A DNA stretch of 64,000 bases, taken from an uncultured Ruegeria sp. (lineage in GTDB: Bacteria > Pseudomonadota > Alphaproteobacteria > Rhodobacterales > Rhodobacteraceae). A program made the translations under genes and the position numbers. Positions 16,192 through 25,299 of the stretch are shown here, piece by piece. The stretch covers positions 186,001 through 250,000 of the forward strand of contig NZ_CANMFF010000002.1 of NCBI RefSeq assembly GCF_947497005.1. The letters are read 5' to 3'. Every line of letters begins with the position of its first letter. Positions within the stretch are counted from its first letter, which is position 1. Under the pieces are notes generated by a model. It did not search any database. It was not told where the DNA came from and was given only the letters and a program-made list of their open reading frames with translations.

Positions 16192-16581
16192 ATGGAAACG
16201 ACAAAACACAAAGCAGCACCTGCGCTGAATGAAATTCTCGATCTGGAAAAGCAGGTCTGGATGGCTCTGGTCGACGGTAATGCAAACGCGGATCGGGCTT
16301 TGTTGAGCGCGGATTTTCTAGGGGTTTATCCCTCGGGTTTTGCTAATCGCGACGATCATGTCGGGCAATTTGCGGATGCACCGACGATGGCGGAGTTCGA
16401 TCTGAGCGACGAACGGTTGCGTGTTCTGACGCCCGATATCGTTCTGTTGAGCTATCGTGCCGATTATTTGCGTCCGGGTGCGGCAGCACGTGAGACGATG
16501 CTGATTTCTTCTTTGTGGGAACGAACAAACGACGTCTGGATCAACACTTTCAGTCAGGACACGCCGGTTCAGAAAACCTGA
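16192..16581 (+). CDS. DUF4440 / NTF2-like protein
   Basis: The 129-residue product has the cone-shaped NTF2-like fold pattern: an N-terminal helix (LNEILDLEKQVWMALVDGNANADRALLSADFLGVYPSG) and three late strands (LLSYRADYLR, MLISSLWERTNDVWINTFSQDTPV). SnoaL-like and DUF4440 proteins bind small molecules or act as isomerases, but the active residues vary and I cannot name a substrate. There is little ribosome-site signal before the ATG. It is divergent from the DUF2852 gene across the twin-dyad region and precedes glnE by 49 bases. Confidence 0.75.
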   Translation: METTKHKAAPALNEILDLEKQVWMALVDGNANADRALLSADFLGVYPSGFANRDDHVGQFADAPTMAEFDLSDERLRVLTPDIVLLSYRADYLRPGAAARETMLISSLWERTNDVWINTFSQDTPVQKT

Positions 16582-16630
16582 TCAGAATGCCCCATTGACG
16601 ATCAAGCGCAGCAATGCACAGTTTGCGCAC

Positions 16631-19426
16631 ATGACTGATATGCTTGCCATTACCCGACTTCCACATGCTTTTGATCCGTCTCTGGGCGAAGAAGCGCGCG
16701 CTTTGATGCCAGAATTGTCCCGGGAGTTAGGAGAGCTGGTGGCGGGCACCGCCGGGTCCAGCCCTTTTCTGAAAGGTCTGATCGAGCGTGAAAGGGAATG
16801 GCTGCCGCAGGCCCTGATGCATCCGGATCAGGCACTGGCTGACGTCATGATTGCTGCGCGGGGTCTGTCGCCGGATCAGTTGAAACCCGGTTTGCGCAAG
16901 GCCAAGCGGCGTATGGCACTGCTGACCGCATTGGCAGATATTGCAGGCGCATGGCCGCTTGAAAAAGTCACCGCTGCATTGACTGATTTTGGAGCTCTGG
17001 CAGCGGACGTTGCCGCCAAAGCTGAGATTGCAGCCCTGATCCGGCGCAAAAAACTGCCGGGAATGACCGAGGATGCCGTCGAAACTGCGGCCGGGCTGGT
17101 CATCTTGGCAATGGGCAAGATGGGTGCGTATGAGCTCAACTACAGTTCGGACATCGATCTGATTGTACTGTTTGATGAGACGCGTTTTGATCCTGATGAC
17201 TTTTACGAGGCCCGACAGGGCATGGTGAGGGCCACGCGAAACTTCTGTGCGACGCTGAGCGAAAAGACGGCGGACGGCTACGTTTTCCGGACCGATCTGA
17301 GGCTGCGCCCAGATCCTGCCGTGACACCTGTCTGCATGGCGATGGAGGCCGCTGAGCGGTACTATGAAAGCCTGGGCCGTACATGGGAGCGTGCAGCTTA
17401 CATCAAGGCGCGCCCTTGCGCCGGAGATTTGGCTGCGGGTCAGCGGTTTTTGGACAGCCTGCGTCCCTTCGTCTGGCGCCGCCATCTGGACTTTGCCGCT
17501 ATTCAGGACGCTCACGATATGCGCCTCCGTATCCGGGAAAACAAAGGCACTGGCGGGTCGTTGTCGATCCCCGGACACGACATGAAGCTGGGCCAGGGCG
17601 GTATCCGTGAAATCGAGTTCTTTACCCAGACTCGTCAATTGATCGCAGGCGGTCGAGATGCTGATCTGAGGGTGCGTGGCACGGTTCCGGGGCTTGCGGC
17701 GCTGGCCTCCAAGGGGTGGGTGCCGCAGGATGTGGCCGACAAGCTAACCGATCATTACCGTGCCCACCGCGAAGTTGAACATCGCATCCAGATGATCCAT
17801 GACGCGCAGACTCACAAAGTGCCGAACTCACCCGAAGGGGTCGAACGGGTTGCATGTCTGATGGGGATCAGCAGCGAAGAGTTGACGCAAGACCTGACAA
17901 ACCGTCTGACCGAAGTGCATGAGCTGACCGAGGGTTTTTTCGCCCCCGGGCCCGGAGCCGTACCTGCGCCAATACAGGATGTCGAGTTCGACAAAAGCGT
18001 TTTGGCCCGTTGGACGACATATCCAGCCCTGAGATCCCAGCGCGGCGCGCGGATTTTCGAACGTCTGCGGCCCGAGTTGCTGACGCGCCTCGCCAAGACC
18101 GCCAAGCCCGATGAAGCGCTGATGGCACTGGACGGGTTTCTGGCGGGATTGCCTGCCGGGGTGCAGCTGTTTTCGCTGTTCGAGGCCAATCCGCAACTGA
18201 TCGATCTTCTGATCGATATCGTTGGCACGTCGCACGCTTTGGCCTCGCATTTATCGCGCAACGCGTCTGTATTTGACGCTGTGATCGGCGGCAGTTTCTT
18301 TGCGGATTGGCCGGGGCAAGAGGCGTTGCAGTCTGAGTTGACGCAGGCTCTGTCAGAAGAAGCAGACTATGAAACCCAGCTCGATCTTGCACGACGCTGG
18401 TGCAAGGAGTGGCATTTCCGGGTTGGTGTGCATCACCTGCGTGGCCTGATCGATGGGGGCCAGGCTGGCCAGCAATATGCCGAGCTTGCTCAGTCGGTCA
18501 TTGCATCCATCCTGCCGCAGGTCACCGAGAATTTCGCCCGCAAACACGGGCCTGCGCCGGGACGTGGGGCCGTCGTTTTGGGAATGGGATCATTGGGGGC
18601 AGGGCGGATCAACTCGCAATCCGATCTGGATATGATTGTGATCTACGACCCGTTGGATCAGGACATGTCGGATGGCCCGCGCCCCCTGGCCACGCGCACC
18701 TACTATGCACGATTCACGCAGGCCCTGATCACAGCTTTGTCCGCGCCGATGTCGCAAGGGCGGCTGTATGAGGTGGACATGCGGTTGCGCCCGTCGGGCA
18801 ATCAGGGGCCGGTGGCGACCAGTTGGGCTAGTTTCACCAATTATCAGCAGAACGAAGCCTGGGTATGGGAGCATCTGGCCCTGACCCGCGCGCATGTTGT
18901 TGCTGGGGATGCGGAACTGGTCGAGGAAATCGAAACGTTCCGAGCCGGGTTTCTGTCACGTAAGAGAGACCACAGTAAAGTCTTGCACGAAGTGGCCGAG
19001 ATGCGGTCGCGTCTGGCCGCAGCCAAAGCGCCCGCCGGTATCTGGGACGCCAAGAATGGCCCCGGTCGATTGATGGATATCGAGTTGATGGCCGAAACCG
19101 GCGCCTTGTTGGCAGGGTCTCAACAGCGCGATGTGTCGTCCGGTCTGGATGGTGCCGTCGCTACCGGGTTGCTGGATGTCGCGCAGGCGCAATCCCTGAA
19201 AGATTGCTATGACCTATGCTGGTCCGTGCAATGCGCGGCGCGGCTGCTTTCAGGCAAGGCTATCGAGGCTGACAAGATCGGTGAGGGCGGTGCGGCCTTT
19301 TTGTGCCGAGCTACCGGGTTCGAACAGGTCGAGGCGCTACAAACGGCTTTGCAGGATTGTTACACGACCGCAGCCGATCTGATCGGGGGCGTGATCAAAG
19401 GGGACGAAGATGGCACGCAGCACTGA
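16631..19426 (+). CDS. glnE: Bifunctional glutamine synthetase adenylyltransferase / adenylyl-removing enzyme
   Basis: The 931-residue enzyme adds AMP to, and removes it from, a tyrosine of glutamine synthetase in response to PII. Two nucleotidyltransferase domains are visible: the N-terminal de-adenylylase with AMGKMGAYELNYSSDIDLIVLFD near residue 160 and the C-terminal adenylylase with LGMGSLGAGRINSQSDLDMIVIYD near 655. Both keep the paired Asp residues. The length matches the family. A TTG at 16595 would add 12 residues; neither start has a good ribosome site. It overlaps the next gene by 17 bases. Confidence 0.95.
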   Translation: MTDMLAITRLPHAFDPSLGEEARALMPELSRELGELVAGTAGSSPFLKGLIEREREWLPQALMHPDQALADVMIAARGLSPDQLKPGLRKAKRRMALLTALADIAGAWPLEKVTAALTDFGALAADVAAKAEIAALIRRKKLPGMTEDAVETAAGLVILAMGKMGAYELNYSSDIDLIVLFDETRFDPDDFYEARQGMVRATRNFCATLSEKTADGYVFRTDLRLRPDPAVTPVCMAMEAAERYYESLGRTWERAAYIKARPCAGDLAAGQRFLDSLRPFVWRRHLDFAAIQDAHDMRLRIRENKGTGGSLSIPGHDMKLGQGGIREIEFFTQTRQLIAGGRDADLRVRGTVPGLAALASKGWVPQDVADKLTDHYRAHREVEHRIQMIHDAQTHKVPNSPEGVERVACLMGISSEELTQDLTNRLTEVHELTEGFFAPGPGAVPAPIQDVEFDKSVLARWTTYPALRSQRGARIFERLRPELLTRLAKTAKPDEALMALDGFLAGLPAGVQLFSLFEANPQLIDLLIDIVGTSHALASHLSRNASVFDAVIGGSFFADWPGQEALQSELTQALSEEADYETQLDLARRWCKEWHFRVGVHHLRGLIDGGQAGQQYAELAQSVIASILPQVTENFARKHGPAPGRGAVVLGMGSLGAGRINSQSDLDMIVIYDPLDQDMSDGPRPLATRTYYARFTQALITALSAPMSQGRLYEVDMRLRPSGNQGPVATSWASFTNYQQNEAWVWEHLALTRAHVVAGDAELVEEIETFRAGFLSRKRDHSKVLHEVAEMRSRLAAAKAPAGIWDAKNGPGRLMDIELMAETGALLAGSQQRDVSSGLDGAVATGLLDVAQAQSLKDCYDLCWSVQCAARLLSGKAIEADKIGEGGAAFLCRATGFEQVEALQTALQDCYTTAADLIGGVIKGDEDGTQH

Positions 19427-19682
19427 TCCCAATGACCACAAAGGTCTGATCCGCGAAGCCTATCGCATCGAAGGAATCACATTGCCGGAATGCCGCAGCA
19501 TCTTTCTGGATTGGGCGCTTAGCCTTCCGGCGGACCGTGATCAGAACACAGCGCTGACAGAACTGCACGCGGGATATGTGGAACAGAACCCCGATCATCC
19601 GATGACACAGGTTCTGACCGAGGGCCTTCAGGCAGCTCAAACCCCGAAACGCCGCGGCGGCTGGCGATCCCGTAACCGCTAG
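19410..19682 (+). CDS. Small conserved hypothetical protein coupled to glnE
   Basis: The 90-residue product begins MARSTDPNDHKGLIREAYRI and contains LPECRSIFLDWALSLPADRD and an Arg-rich tail (KRRGGWRSRNR). It has no signal peptide or membrane segment and no motif I recognise. Its start overlaps the end of glnE by 17 bases with a GGGGACGAAG ribosome site inside glnE, so the two are translationally linked. A role near nitrogen control is possible only by position. Confidence 0.72.
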   Translation: MARSTDPNDHKGLIREAYRIEGITLPECRSIFLDWALSLPADRDQNTALTELHAGYVEQNPDHPMTQVLTEGLQAAQTPKRRGGWRSRNR

Positions 19683-19720
19683 GGCTTTTCCGCCGGCGCG
19701 TTCACGACTATGAGGGCGCC

Positions 19721-20923
19721 ATGACCCAATCTGCCGACCGCCCCCGTATCCGCCTGAAACCCAAAGCCAACGCGCGCGGTTTGCGCCATGGCTTCCCGTG
19801 GGTTTATGCCAACGACATCGTCACCGATCGCCGCACCCGAAAGATCCTTGCGGGCGACTTGGCTGTGCTCGAAGACGAGAAACGCGCGCCCATCGCGCTG
19901 GTGGCGGTCAACCCCGAGTCCAAGATCATGTGCCGCGTACTGGATCGAGACATCGACGCGCAGCTCAACGCAGAGTGGTTCGAGACCCGTCTCAGTCGCG
20001 CTTTTGCGATGCGCGAGCTCCTGTTTGACGCCCCATATTATCGCCTGATTCATGCCGAGGCGGATGGCTTTCCCGGTGTTATCATCGACCGCTTTGGCGA
20101 CGCATGTGTCATCCAGCCCAATGCGGCCTGGGCAGAGGCGCATCTGGACCTGCTGACTGAAGCACTGATCAAGGTCACTGGCGTGACCACGGTGCTGAAA
20201 AACGCCTCGGGGCGCACGCGTGGGTTAGAAGGGCTGGATGACGTTAGCAAAACTCTGCGCGGCACCGCGCCCGATGCGCCGCTGCCGGTACCGATGAATG
20301 GTGCGACCTATATGGCCGATGTGACCGGCGGCCAAAAAACTGGGCTTTTCTACGATCAGCGCCCAAACCATGCCTTTGCAGCACAGCTGGTTCACCCCGG
20401 CGCGCAGGTATTGGACGTGTTCAGCCATGTCGGCGGCTTTGGTCTTGCAATGCTTGCAGGCGGAGCACAGCGGGCACTAAGCGTTGACGGATCTGCAGCG
20501 GCGCTGGAGCTGGCGACCAAAGGGGCTGGGGCTTCGGGTCTTGCAGACAAGTTCCAAACCCGACAGGGTGACGCGTTCGACGTGCTGACCCAATTGGGGG
20601 AAGAAGGTGCTCAGTTCGACGCGGTGATCTGCGACCCACCTGCTTTTGCGCCTTCGAAACAAGCGCTCGATGCGGGTTTGCGCGCTTATGAGCGTATCGC
20701 ACGATTGGCGGCTCCTCTGGTCAAACCCGGTGGCTACCTGGGGCTCTGCTCCTGCTCGCACGCCGCCGATCTGGGACGTTTTCGCGATGCGTCCTCCCGT
20801 GGGATCGGTCGCGCCGGACGTCACGCGCAATTGATCCATACCGGATTTGCCGGCCCGGATCACCCGCAGCTACCGCAACTGGCGGAAAGCGGCTATCTCA
20901 AAGCGATTTTCTACCGCCTATGA
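19721..20923 (+). CDS. rlmI: 23S rRNA m5C methyltransferase, RlmI family
   Basis: The 400-residue protein has an N-terminal PUA domain (IRLKPKANARGLRHGFPWVYANDI), a linking region with AEADGFPGVIIDRFGDACVIQ and a Rossmann methyltransferase domain with VLDVFSHVGGFGLAML for S-adenosylmethionine, DPPAF for the target base and a catalytic cysteine block LGLCSCSH. RlmI methylates C1962 of 23S rRNA in E. coli; related proteins may have other targets. A GAGGGCG ribosome site precedes the ATG. The stop overlaps the PIN gene start (ATGA). Confidence 0.88.
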   Translation: MTQSADRPRIRLKPKANARGLRHGFPWVYANDIVTDRRTRKILAGDLAVLEDEKRAPIALVAVNPESKIMCRVLDRDIDAQLNAEWFETRLSRAFAMRELLFDAPYYRLIHAEADGFPGVIIDRFGDACVIQPNAAWAEAHLDLLTEALIKVTGVTTVLKNASGRTRGLEGLDDVSKTLRGTAPDAPLPVPMNGATYMADVTGGQKTGLFYDQRPNHAFAAQLVHPGAQVLDVFSHVGGFGLAMLAGGAQRALSVDGSAAALELATKGAGASGLADKFQTRQGDAFDVLTQLGEEGAQFDAVICDPPAFAPSKQALDAGLRAYERIARLAAPLVKPGGYLGLCSCSHAADLGRFRDASSRGIGRAGRHAQLIHTGFAGPDHPQLPQLAESGYLKAIFYRL

Positions 20924-21462
20924 AAGCTGTGCTCGATACCTGCGTCATCTATCCCACGGTGATGCGTGAGATGCTGTTGGGCGCGGCTCATCTAGGCCAC
21001 TTCACCCCGGTCTGGTCAGCGCGTATCCTGGAAGAATGGGCTCGCGCGTCCCGCAAACTGGGCCCGGCGGGTGAGGCGCAAGCGCGCGCAGAAATCGCCC
21101 TGACACGAGCCAACTGGCCAGAGGCGGAGCGGGCTCCGAATGAAGGATTGCAAAACCGCCTTTGGCTGCCAGACGTCGGTGATATCCACGTGCTGGTGAC
21201 CGCAATTACGGCATCTGCTGATGTGATTGTCACGGTGAATGCCAAAGATTTTCCGAAAAATATCCTAGCCGAAGAAGGCCTCGATCGCCGAGACCCTGAC
21301 AACCTGCTTCACGGCATCTGGCAGGCAGACCCAATGGGTATGAACACACTTGCCGCTCAGGTCCTTGAAGAAGCCAACCGCCTTTCAGGCGATCAATGGA
21401 CCCTTCGCGCGCTTATGAAAAAGGCGCGCCTCCCACGCCTTGGCAAAGCCGTGACCTCCTAA
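20920..21462 (+). CDS. Orphan PIN-domain protein
   Basis: The 180-residue product opens with MKAVLDTCVIYPTVMREML, which carries the first catalytic Asp (Asp6) of PIN-type ribonucleases, and continues with DIHVLVTAITASADVIVTVNAKDFP, the conserved late acidic region. It is longer than typical VapC toxins (about 130-140 residues), with a C-terminal helical extension. No antitoxin-like gene is adjacent. Instead it is coupled by a four-base overlap to the rRNA methyltransferase gene, suggesting a housekeeping RNA role rather than a toxin-antitoxin role. Confidence 0.82.
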   Translation: MKAVLDTCVIYPTVMREMLLGAAHLGHFTPVWSARILEEWARASRKLGPAGEAQARAEIALTRANWPEAERAPNEGLQNRLWLPDVGDIHVLVTAITASADVIVTVNAKDFPKNILAEEGLDRRDPDNLLHGIWQADPMGMNTLAAQVLEEANRLSGDQWTLRALMKKARLPRLGKAVTS

Positions 21463-21476
21463 GCGGGATCCCACTA

Positions 21477-21523
21477 CATCTGGCTATAAATACTTCGGAG
21501 AGCGCGAGAGGCTGGCCTCTCGC
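21477..21523 (-). repeat. Dispersed intergenic box with hairpin, copy 2
   Basis: Read on the minus strand, a hairpin (GCGAGAGG / CCTCTCGC, four-base loop) is followed by GCTCTCCGAAGTATTTATAG and CCAGATG. The same order of hairpin and box occurs at 33053-33097 on the plus strand. It lies between the convergent PIN and M48 genes. Confidence 0.55.
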
Positions 21524-21532
21524 TGCGCCCCC

Positions 21533-22219
21533 TCAACCACGTGCCCAACGCTGTTCAAGCTTCTCAAGCGCTGCGATCCGTTCATCCGTCTTCGGATGGC
21601 TCATCAACCACGCCGGAACAACGCCGGCGCGCTGCTGCGTCAAGTCCTCCAGCTTATGAAACAACGATTTCTGCGGCCCAATTCCAATGCCTGCTTTGGT
21701 TAACAACGCAGCAGCATATTCATCCGCCTCATATTCATCCCCCCGTGACAGGCGCGAGGCCAGAAGGGCAGTCAAAGCATTCGCAATCATCGCACCGATG
21801 AAGGGGATGAACCGGTTCAAAACCACTATCAGAGCTGTACGCAACGCGTTCTGGCCCGAGAAATCGATCATCCGCCGCCGCGCATGGCCTAGCGCCACAT
21901 GACCCAGTTCATGCGCGATCACGCTGGCCATTTCTTCGGCCGAAACCTCTCCGCTGCGGAATTTGCGGTAAAACCCGCGCGTGATGAAAATGCGCCCGTC
22001 CGGTGCGGCCAGACCGTTCACCGGGTCGATCTCGTAGATATAGACGGGAACGCGCTCGATCCCGAGCGCTGCGGCCAGCCTGTCAGTCATGCGTTTCAGG
22101 ACAGGATCGGCCAGTTCCGTCGACTTGGCATCCAATTCCCGATGCGTGCGCCAGACGGAAATCCGGTACATCACGATGGCATACCCAATGGCCAGCAGGA
22201 TCGGGGTTAATCGAAGCAT
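21533..22219 (-). CDS. M48 family metalloprotease
   Basis: The 228-residue product has an N-terminal membrane anchor (LTPILLAIGYAIVMY), the zinc motif HELGH at 103-107 in ASVIAHELGHVALGHARRRM and a downstream Glu in RGDEYEADEYAAALL that completes the metal site. It has the YIYEIDPVNGLAAPDGRIFITRGF block common to the family. It resembles small HtpX/YggG-like proteases involved in envelope quality control, but lacks the four-helix arrangement of HtpX. The gene is divergent from the phosphate transporter. Confidence 0.9.
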   Translation of the reverse strand: MLRLTPILLAIGYAIVMYRISVWRTHRELDAKSTELADPVLKRMTDRLAAALGIERVPVYIYEIDPVNGLAAPDGRIFITRGFYRKFRSGEVSAEEMASVIAHELGHVALGHARRRMIDFSGQNALRTALIVVLNRFIPFIGAMIANALTALLASRLSRGDEYEADEYAAALLTKAGIGIGPQKSLFHKLEDLTQQRAGVVPAWLMSHPKTDERIAALEKLEQRWARG

Positions 22220-22400
22220 GTTAAAGATATGGTCGGAACAATGGCGTTGCGCAAGTCACGCTGAGGTGTTGTTCGTTCAGATTTATGCGCTCCAACCGTA
22301 AAACCCTCCTGTCCTACGAAAAGTTGTGATTTCCAGATTTGTACAATTGATTAAAGCATCGATCCAAATTAACCCACGGGACGTTATCGATGAGGGACTC

Positions 22401-23885
22401 ATGACCGACAAGAACTATGAAGCTCGTCACCTGGAAACGCTCGACAGGGACTTGCGTCGCTTTTCACGCCTCGAAGTGGCGACCGCTCAAGTCGGGCGCC
22501 CGGTCGTGGGATCGGGCATCGCCTTTGCATTCATTGTCGTCGCAGGTCTCGTGGCCGCGTTCCTGTTCGGACAGGACAGTAACACGCTTATCGTTGTGAT
22601 CGCGGCGATGTTCGGGGCCTACATGGCGCTGAACATCGGAGCCAATGACGTGGCCAACAATATGGGCCCCGCTGTTGGCGCAAATGCGCTGACCATGGGT
22701 GGTGCCATCGCGATTGCCGTTGTTTTTGAAAGCGCCGGAGCGCTGATTGCGGGTGGAGACGTTGTATCGACCATTGCCAAGGGGATCATCGCGCCGGAAA
22801 GCATGGGAACGGCGGATGTATTCATCTGGGCGATGATGGCGGCGCTGCTGTCGTCTGCACTTTGGGTCAATCTGGCGACATGGATCGGCGCACCGGTTTC
22901 CACCACGCATTCCGTCGTGGGCGGTGTCATGGGGGCAGGGATCGCCGCAGCCGGTTTCGGAGCTGTAAGCTGGGGTACCATGAGCAAAATCGCGGCCAGC
23001 TGGGTAATTTCGCCTGTATTAGGCGGTTTGGTCGCTGCCGGATTTTTGTGGTTCATCAAGGCTAGGATCATCTATCAGGAAGACAAGATTGCCGCGGCCC
23101 GCAAATGGCTGCCGATGCTGGTTGGGATCATGGCGGGTGCCTTTGCGTCTTACCTGGCGCTGAAGGGCCTCAAGAAGATCATCAAGATCGACCTCGGTAC
23201 CGCATTGCTGATCGGCGCGGCCTGTGGAGGGCTGATCTGGGCCGCGATGATCCCGGTGATCCGTCGTCAGTCCGAGGGGCTGGAGAACCGCAACAAATCA
23301 CTGAAAATCCTGTTTGGAATTCCGCTGATCGTATCGGCGGCATTGCTGAGCTTTGCGCATGGCGCAAATGACGTCGCCAATGCGGTGGGACCTCTGGCCG
23401 CGATCGTGCAGGCCTCTGCCTCAGGTGATTTCACACAGGCTGTCAGCATCCCTTATTGGGTCATGATCATCGGCGCATTTGGCATTTCATTCGGCCTGTT
23501 CCTGTTTGGGCCAAAACTGATCCGAATGGTCGGCAGCCAGATCACCAAGCTCAACCCGATGCGGGCCTATTGCGTCGCGCTGTCAGCCGCGATCACGGTG
23601 ATTGTCGCAAGCTGGCTTGGCTTGCCCGTCAGTTCCACCCACATCGCGGTCGGTGCTGTTTTCGGTGTAGGCTTTTTCCGCGAATGGGATGCAGAGCGTC
23701 GGTTGAGACGGGCCAGCCTGGCGGTACCCGAACGCCCCCGTGTCGCACCGGAAGAACGCCGCCGCCGTAAGCTTGTGCGCCGATCGCATTTCCTGACCAT
23801 CATTGCCGCGTGGCTTATCACGGTTCCCGCCGCAGCGATGCTGGCAGCCGTTCTGTTTCTTGGTATTCAGATGATTGCCGGATAA
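22401..23885 (+). CDS. pit: Low-affinity inorganic phosphate transporter (Pit family)
   Basis: The 494-residue inner-membrane carrier takes up metal-phosphate complexes by proton symport. The two inverted family signatures are present: NIGANDVANNMGPAVGANALTMG in the N-terminal half and FAHGANDVANAVGPLAAIVQA in the C-terminal half, with about ten to twelve membrane segments and WIGAPVSTTHSVVGGVMGAG plus LGLPVSSTHIAVGAVFGVG. The ATG at 22401 is chosen because GAGGG precedes it and family members begin near here; the frame extends 25 codons further upstream. A terminator hairpin follows the stop. Confidence 0.92.
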   Translation: MTDKNYEARHLETLDRDLRRFSRLEVATAQVGRPVVGSGIAFAFIVVAGLVAAFLFGQDSNTLIVVIAAMFGAYMALNIGANDVANNMGPAVGANALTMGGAIAIAVVFESAGALIAGGDVVSTIAKGIIAPESMGTADVFIWAMMAALLSSALWVNLATWIGAPVSTTHSVVGGVMGAGIAAAGFGAVSWGTMSKIAASWVISPVLGGLVAAGFLWFIKARIIYQEDKIAAARKWLPMLVGIMAGAFASYLALKGLKKIIKIDLGTALLIGAACGGLIWAAMIPVIRRQSEGLENRNKSLKILFGIPLIVSAALLSFAHGANDVANAVGPLAAIVQASASGDFTQAVSIPYWVMIIGAFGISFGLFLFGPKLIRMVGSQITKLNPMRAYCVALSAAITVIVASWLGLPVSSTHIAVGAVFGVGFFREWDAERRLRRASLAVPERPRVAPEERRRRKLVRRSHFLTIIAAWLITVPAAAMLAAVLFLGIQMIAG

Positions 23886-23892
23886 ATTCAGG

Positions 23893-23914
23893 CGCTGACC
23901 TTAACGGGTCAGCG
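23893..23914 (+). terminator. Hairpin after the phosphate transporter gene
   Basis: CGCTGACC and GGTCAGCG form an eight-base perfect stem with a six-base loop, eight bases after the stop codon. No T-run follows. One arm is part of the decayed VWA gene end, so the hairpin may be partly a by-product of that sequence. Confidence 0.45.
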
Positions 23915-24080
23915 TCCGCATACCCTGTTCCAGCCCGGCCCGGCCTCTGCATTCCAATGCTCATTTGCGCCGCCGGGGTAGGCGGTCTCATAGCAGCTTA
24001 TCGAGACGTCGCCGACGAAGATGCACATGTAATCCGGGCCTCAGGTTCGCAAGGCTTCATGTGTCGGGTTTTGTTGGCCA
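23901..24080 (-). pseudogene. Decayed fragment of the VWA gene 3' end
   Basis: This 180-base stretch aligns without gaps to two parts of the intact VWA gene at 26039-27223: 23903-23940 matches 26041-26078 and 23941-24040 matches 26221-26320, with weaker similarity to about 24078. It encodes pieces equivalent to residues about 293-335 (CIFVGDVSISCYETAYPGGA, then NEHWNAEAG) and the last 12 (GLEQGMRTLTR and stop). A 142-base deletion shifts the frame between the two. Short GACCGGCC repeats flank that interval in the intact copy. No start or upstream part remains, so it cannot be functional. Confidence 0.85.
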
Positions 24081-24111
24081 ATTCAAAAAGCACCAGAAAC
24101 CGCTGATGCTG

Positions 24112-25299
24112 CTATTGTTTTCCGGGCGTAGCTAGCTCCAGATTTTCATGTAGGTCAGCCAAGGTTTCAGCCGTAAGTGTGGACCCTTTGGACGCATCAA
24201 AAAACGCGTGCTCAGCTTCTTTTTGCGCCACCAGGCTGTCCGTTCTCAAATCTCTGACATCGGCACGGAGTTCGCCTTGTGCCTCCTCAAAGGTCTGTGC
24301 GTCTTGCAGTTCGCTTTCCAAGGCATCGAGTTTGTCATTGTAGTCTGGGTCTCCGGGATCAAGTGCAGCAATATCATCAGCGACCTGGTCACTGCTCCGG
24401 CCGTCATAGCTTTCGTTCAGATCCCGTAAGTCCCTCCGTGCATCGTGTAACTGATCACGCAGGTCGTAATACTCCGCTGCGGCAGCCTGATAAGTGGCGA
24501 TCTTTCCGACATTGCTATTTGCGGCAGCGTTCAGGAAGGCCGGGGTGGCCGCTTTCGACGCGTTCAGATTGCGCAGCTTGCTCGAACCACTGGGATCGGT
24601 GATCGCGGCCGCCAGCGGGTCCTTGTATCGGTGCTTCTTGCCGTCATGGTGCAACGCGTCGTAGCGAAGGCGGAAATTGGTGTCCTTGGAGCGGTATTGA
24701 CGAGTCTCTGAATACTGGTGATAGGTCGGATCGTAAGGCACTGGTTGTACAGTCACTTCGTCTTTCGGGTGGCTCTTTGGTTGCGGAAGCCCAAGATTGT
24801 CATGATAAACGCCCAACGCGTCCTTTGTCAGAGAGCGCCCCTTAGAAGCGTCAAAGAAAGCGTCTTCTGCTTCTTCCAGGGCATCCTTTGTCTGGTGTCC
24901 AAGATCTTTCAGATCGGCGCGCAAACCGTCGCGGGTTTCTTCATATGTTTCAGCGTCCCGTAGTTCGGATTCCAATGCTTCACGTTTGCTGTCGTATTCC
25001 GGATCCGACGGATCAAGTGCTGCAATGTCATCGGCAATCTGTTCACTGCTTCGCCCGTCGTACCTTTCGTTCAGATCCCGCAAGTCGCGTCGTGTATCAT
25101 AGAGCTGACCACGCAGGTCGTAATACTCCGCTGCAGCGGCCTGATAAGTGGCGATCTTTCCAACATTGCTGTTGGCCGCAGCGTTCCGGAATGCCGGGGA
25201 GGCTGCTTTCGACGCGTTCAGATTGCGCAGTTTATCCGAGCCATTAGGATCGGTGATCGCTGCTGCCAGCGGGTCACGGTAGCGGTGTTTCTTGCGGCC
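24112..25299 (-). repeat. 654-bp internal duplication within the repeat-protein gene
   Basis: The segment near 24112-24645 and the segment near 24766-25299 are homologous at an offset of 654 bases, visible for example in the shared GCCAGCGGGT at 24611 and 25265. The encoded copies remain about three-quarters identical, so the duplication is old but conserved. Confidence 0.85.

Noticed and set aside
20920..21462. PIN protein as a VapBC toxin-antitoxin system
   Set aside because: No antitoxin-sized frame lies upstream; the neighbour is an rRNA methyltransferase and the protein is too long for a typical VapC.
22220..22400. Search for a Pho box before the phosphate transporter
   Set aside because: No pair of CTGTCAT-like repeats with 11-base spacing is present, which agrees with Pit carriers not being Pho-induced.
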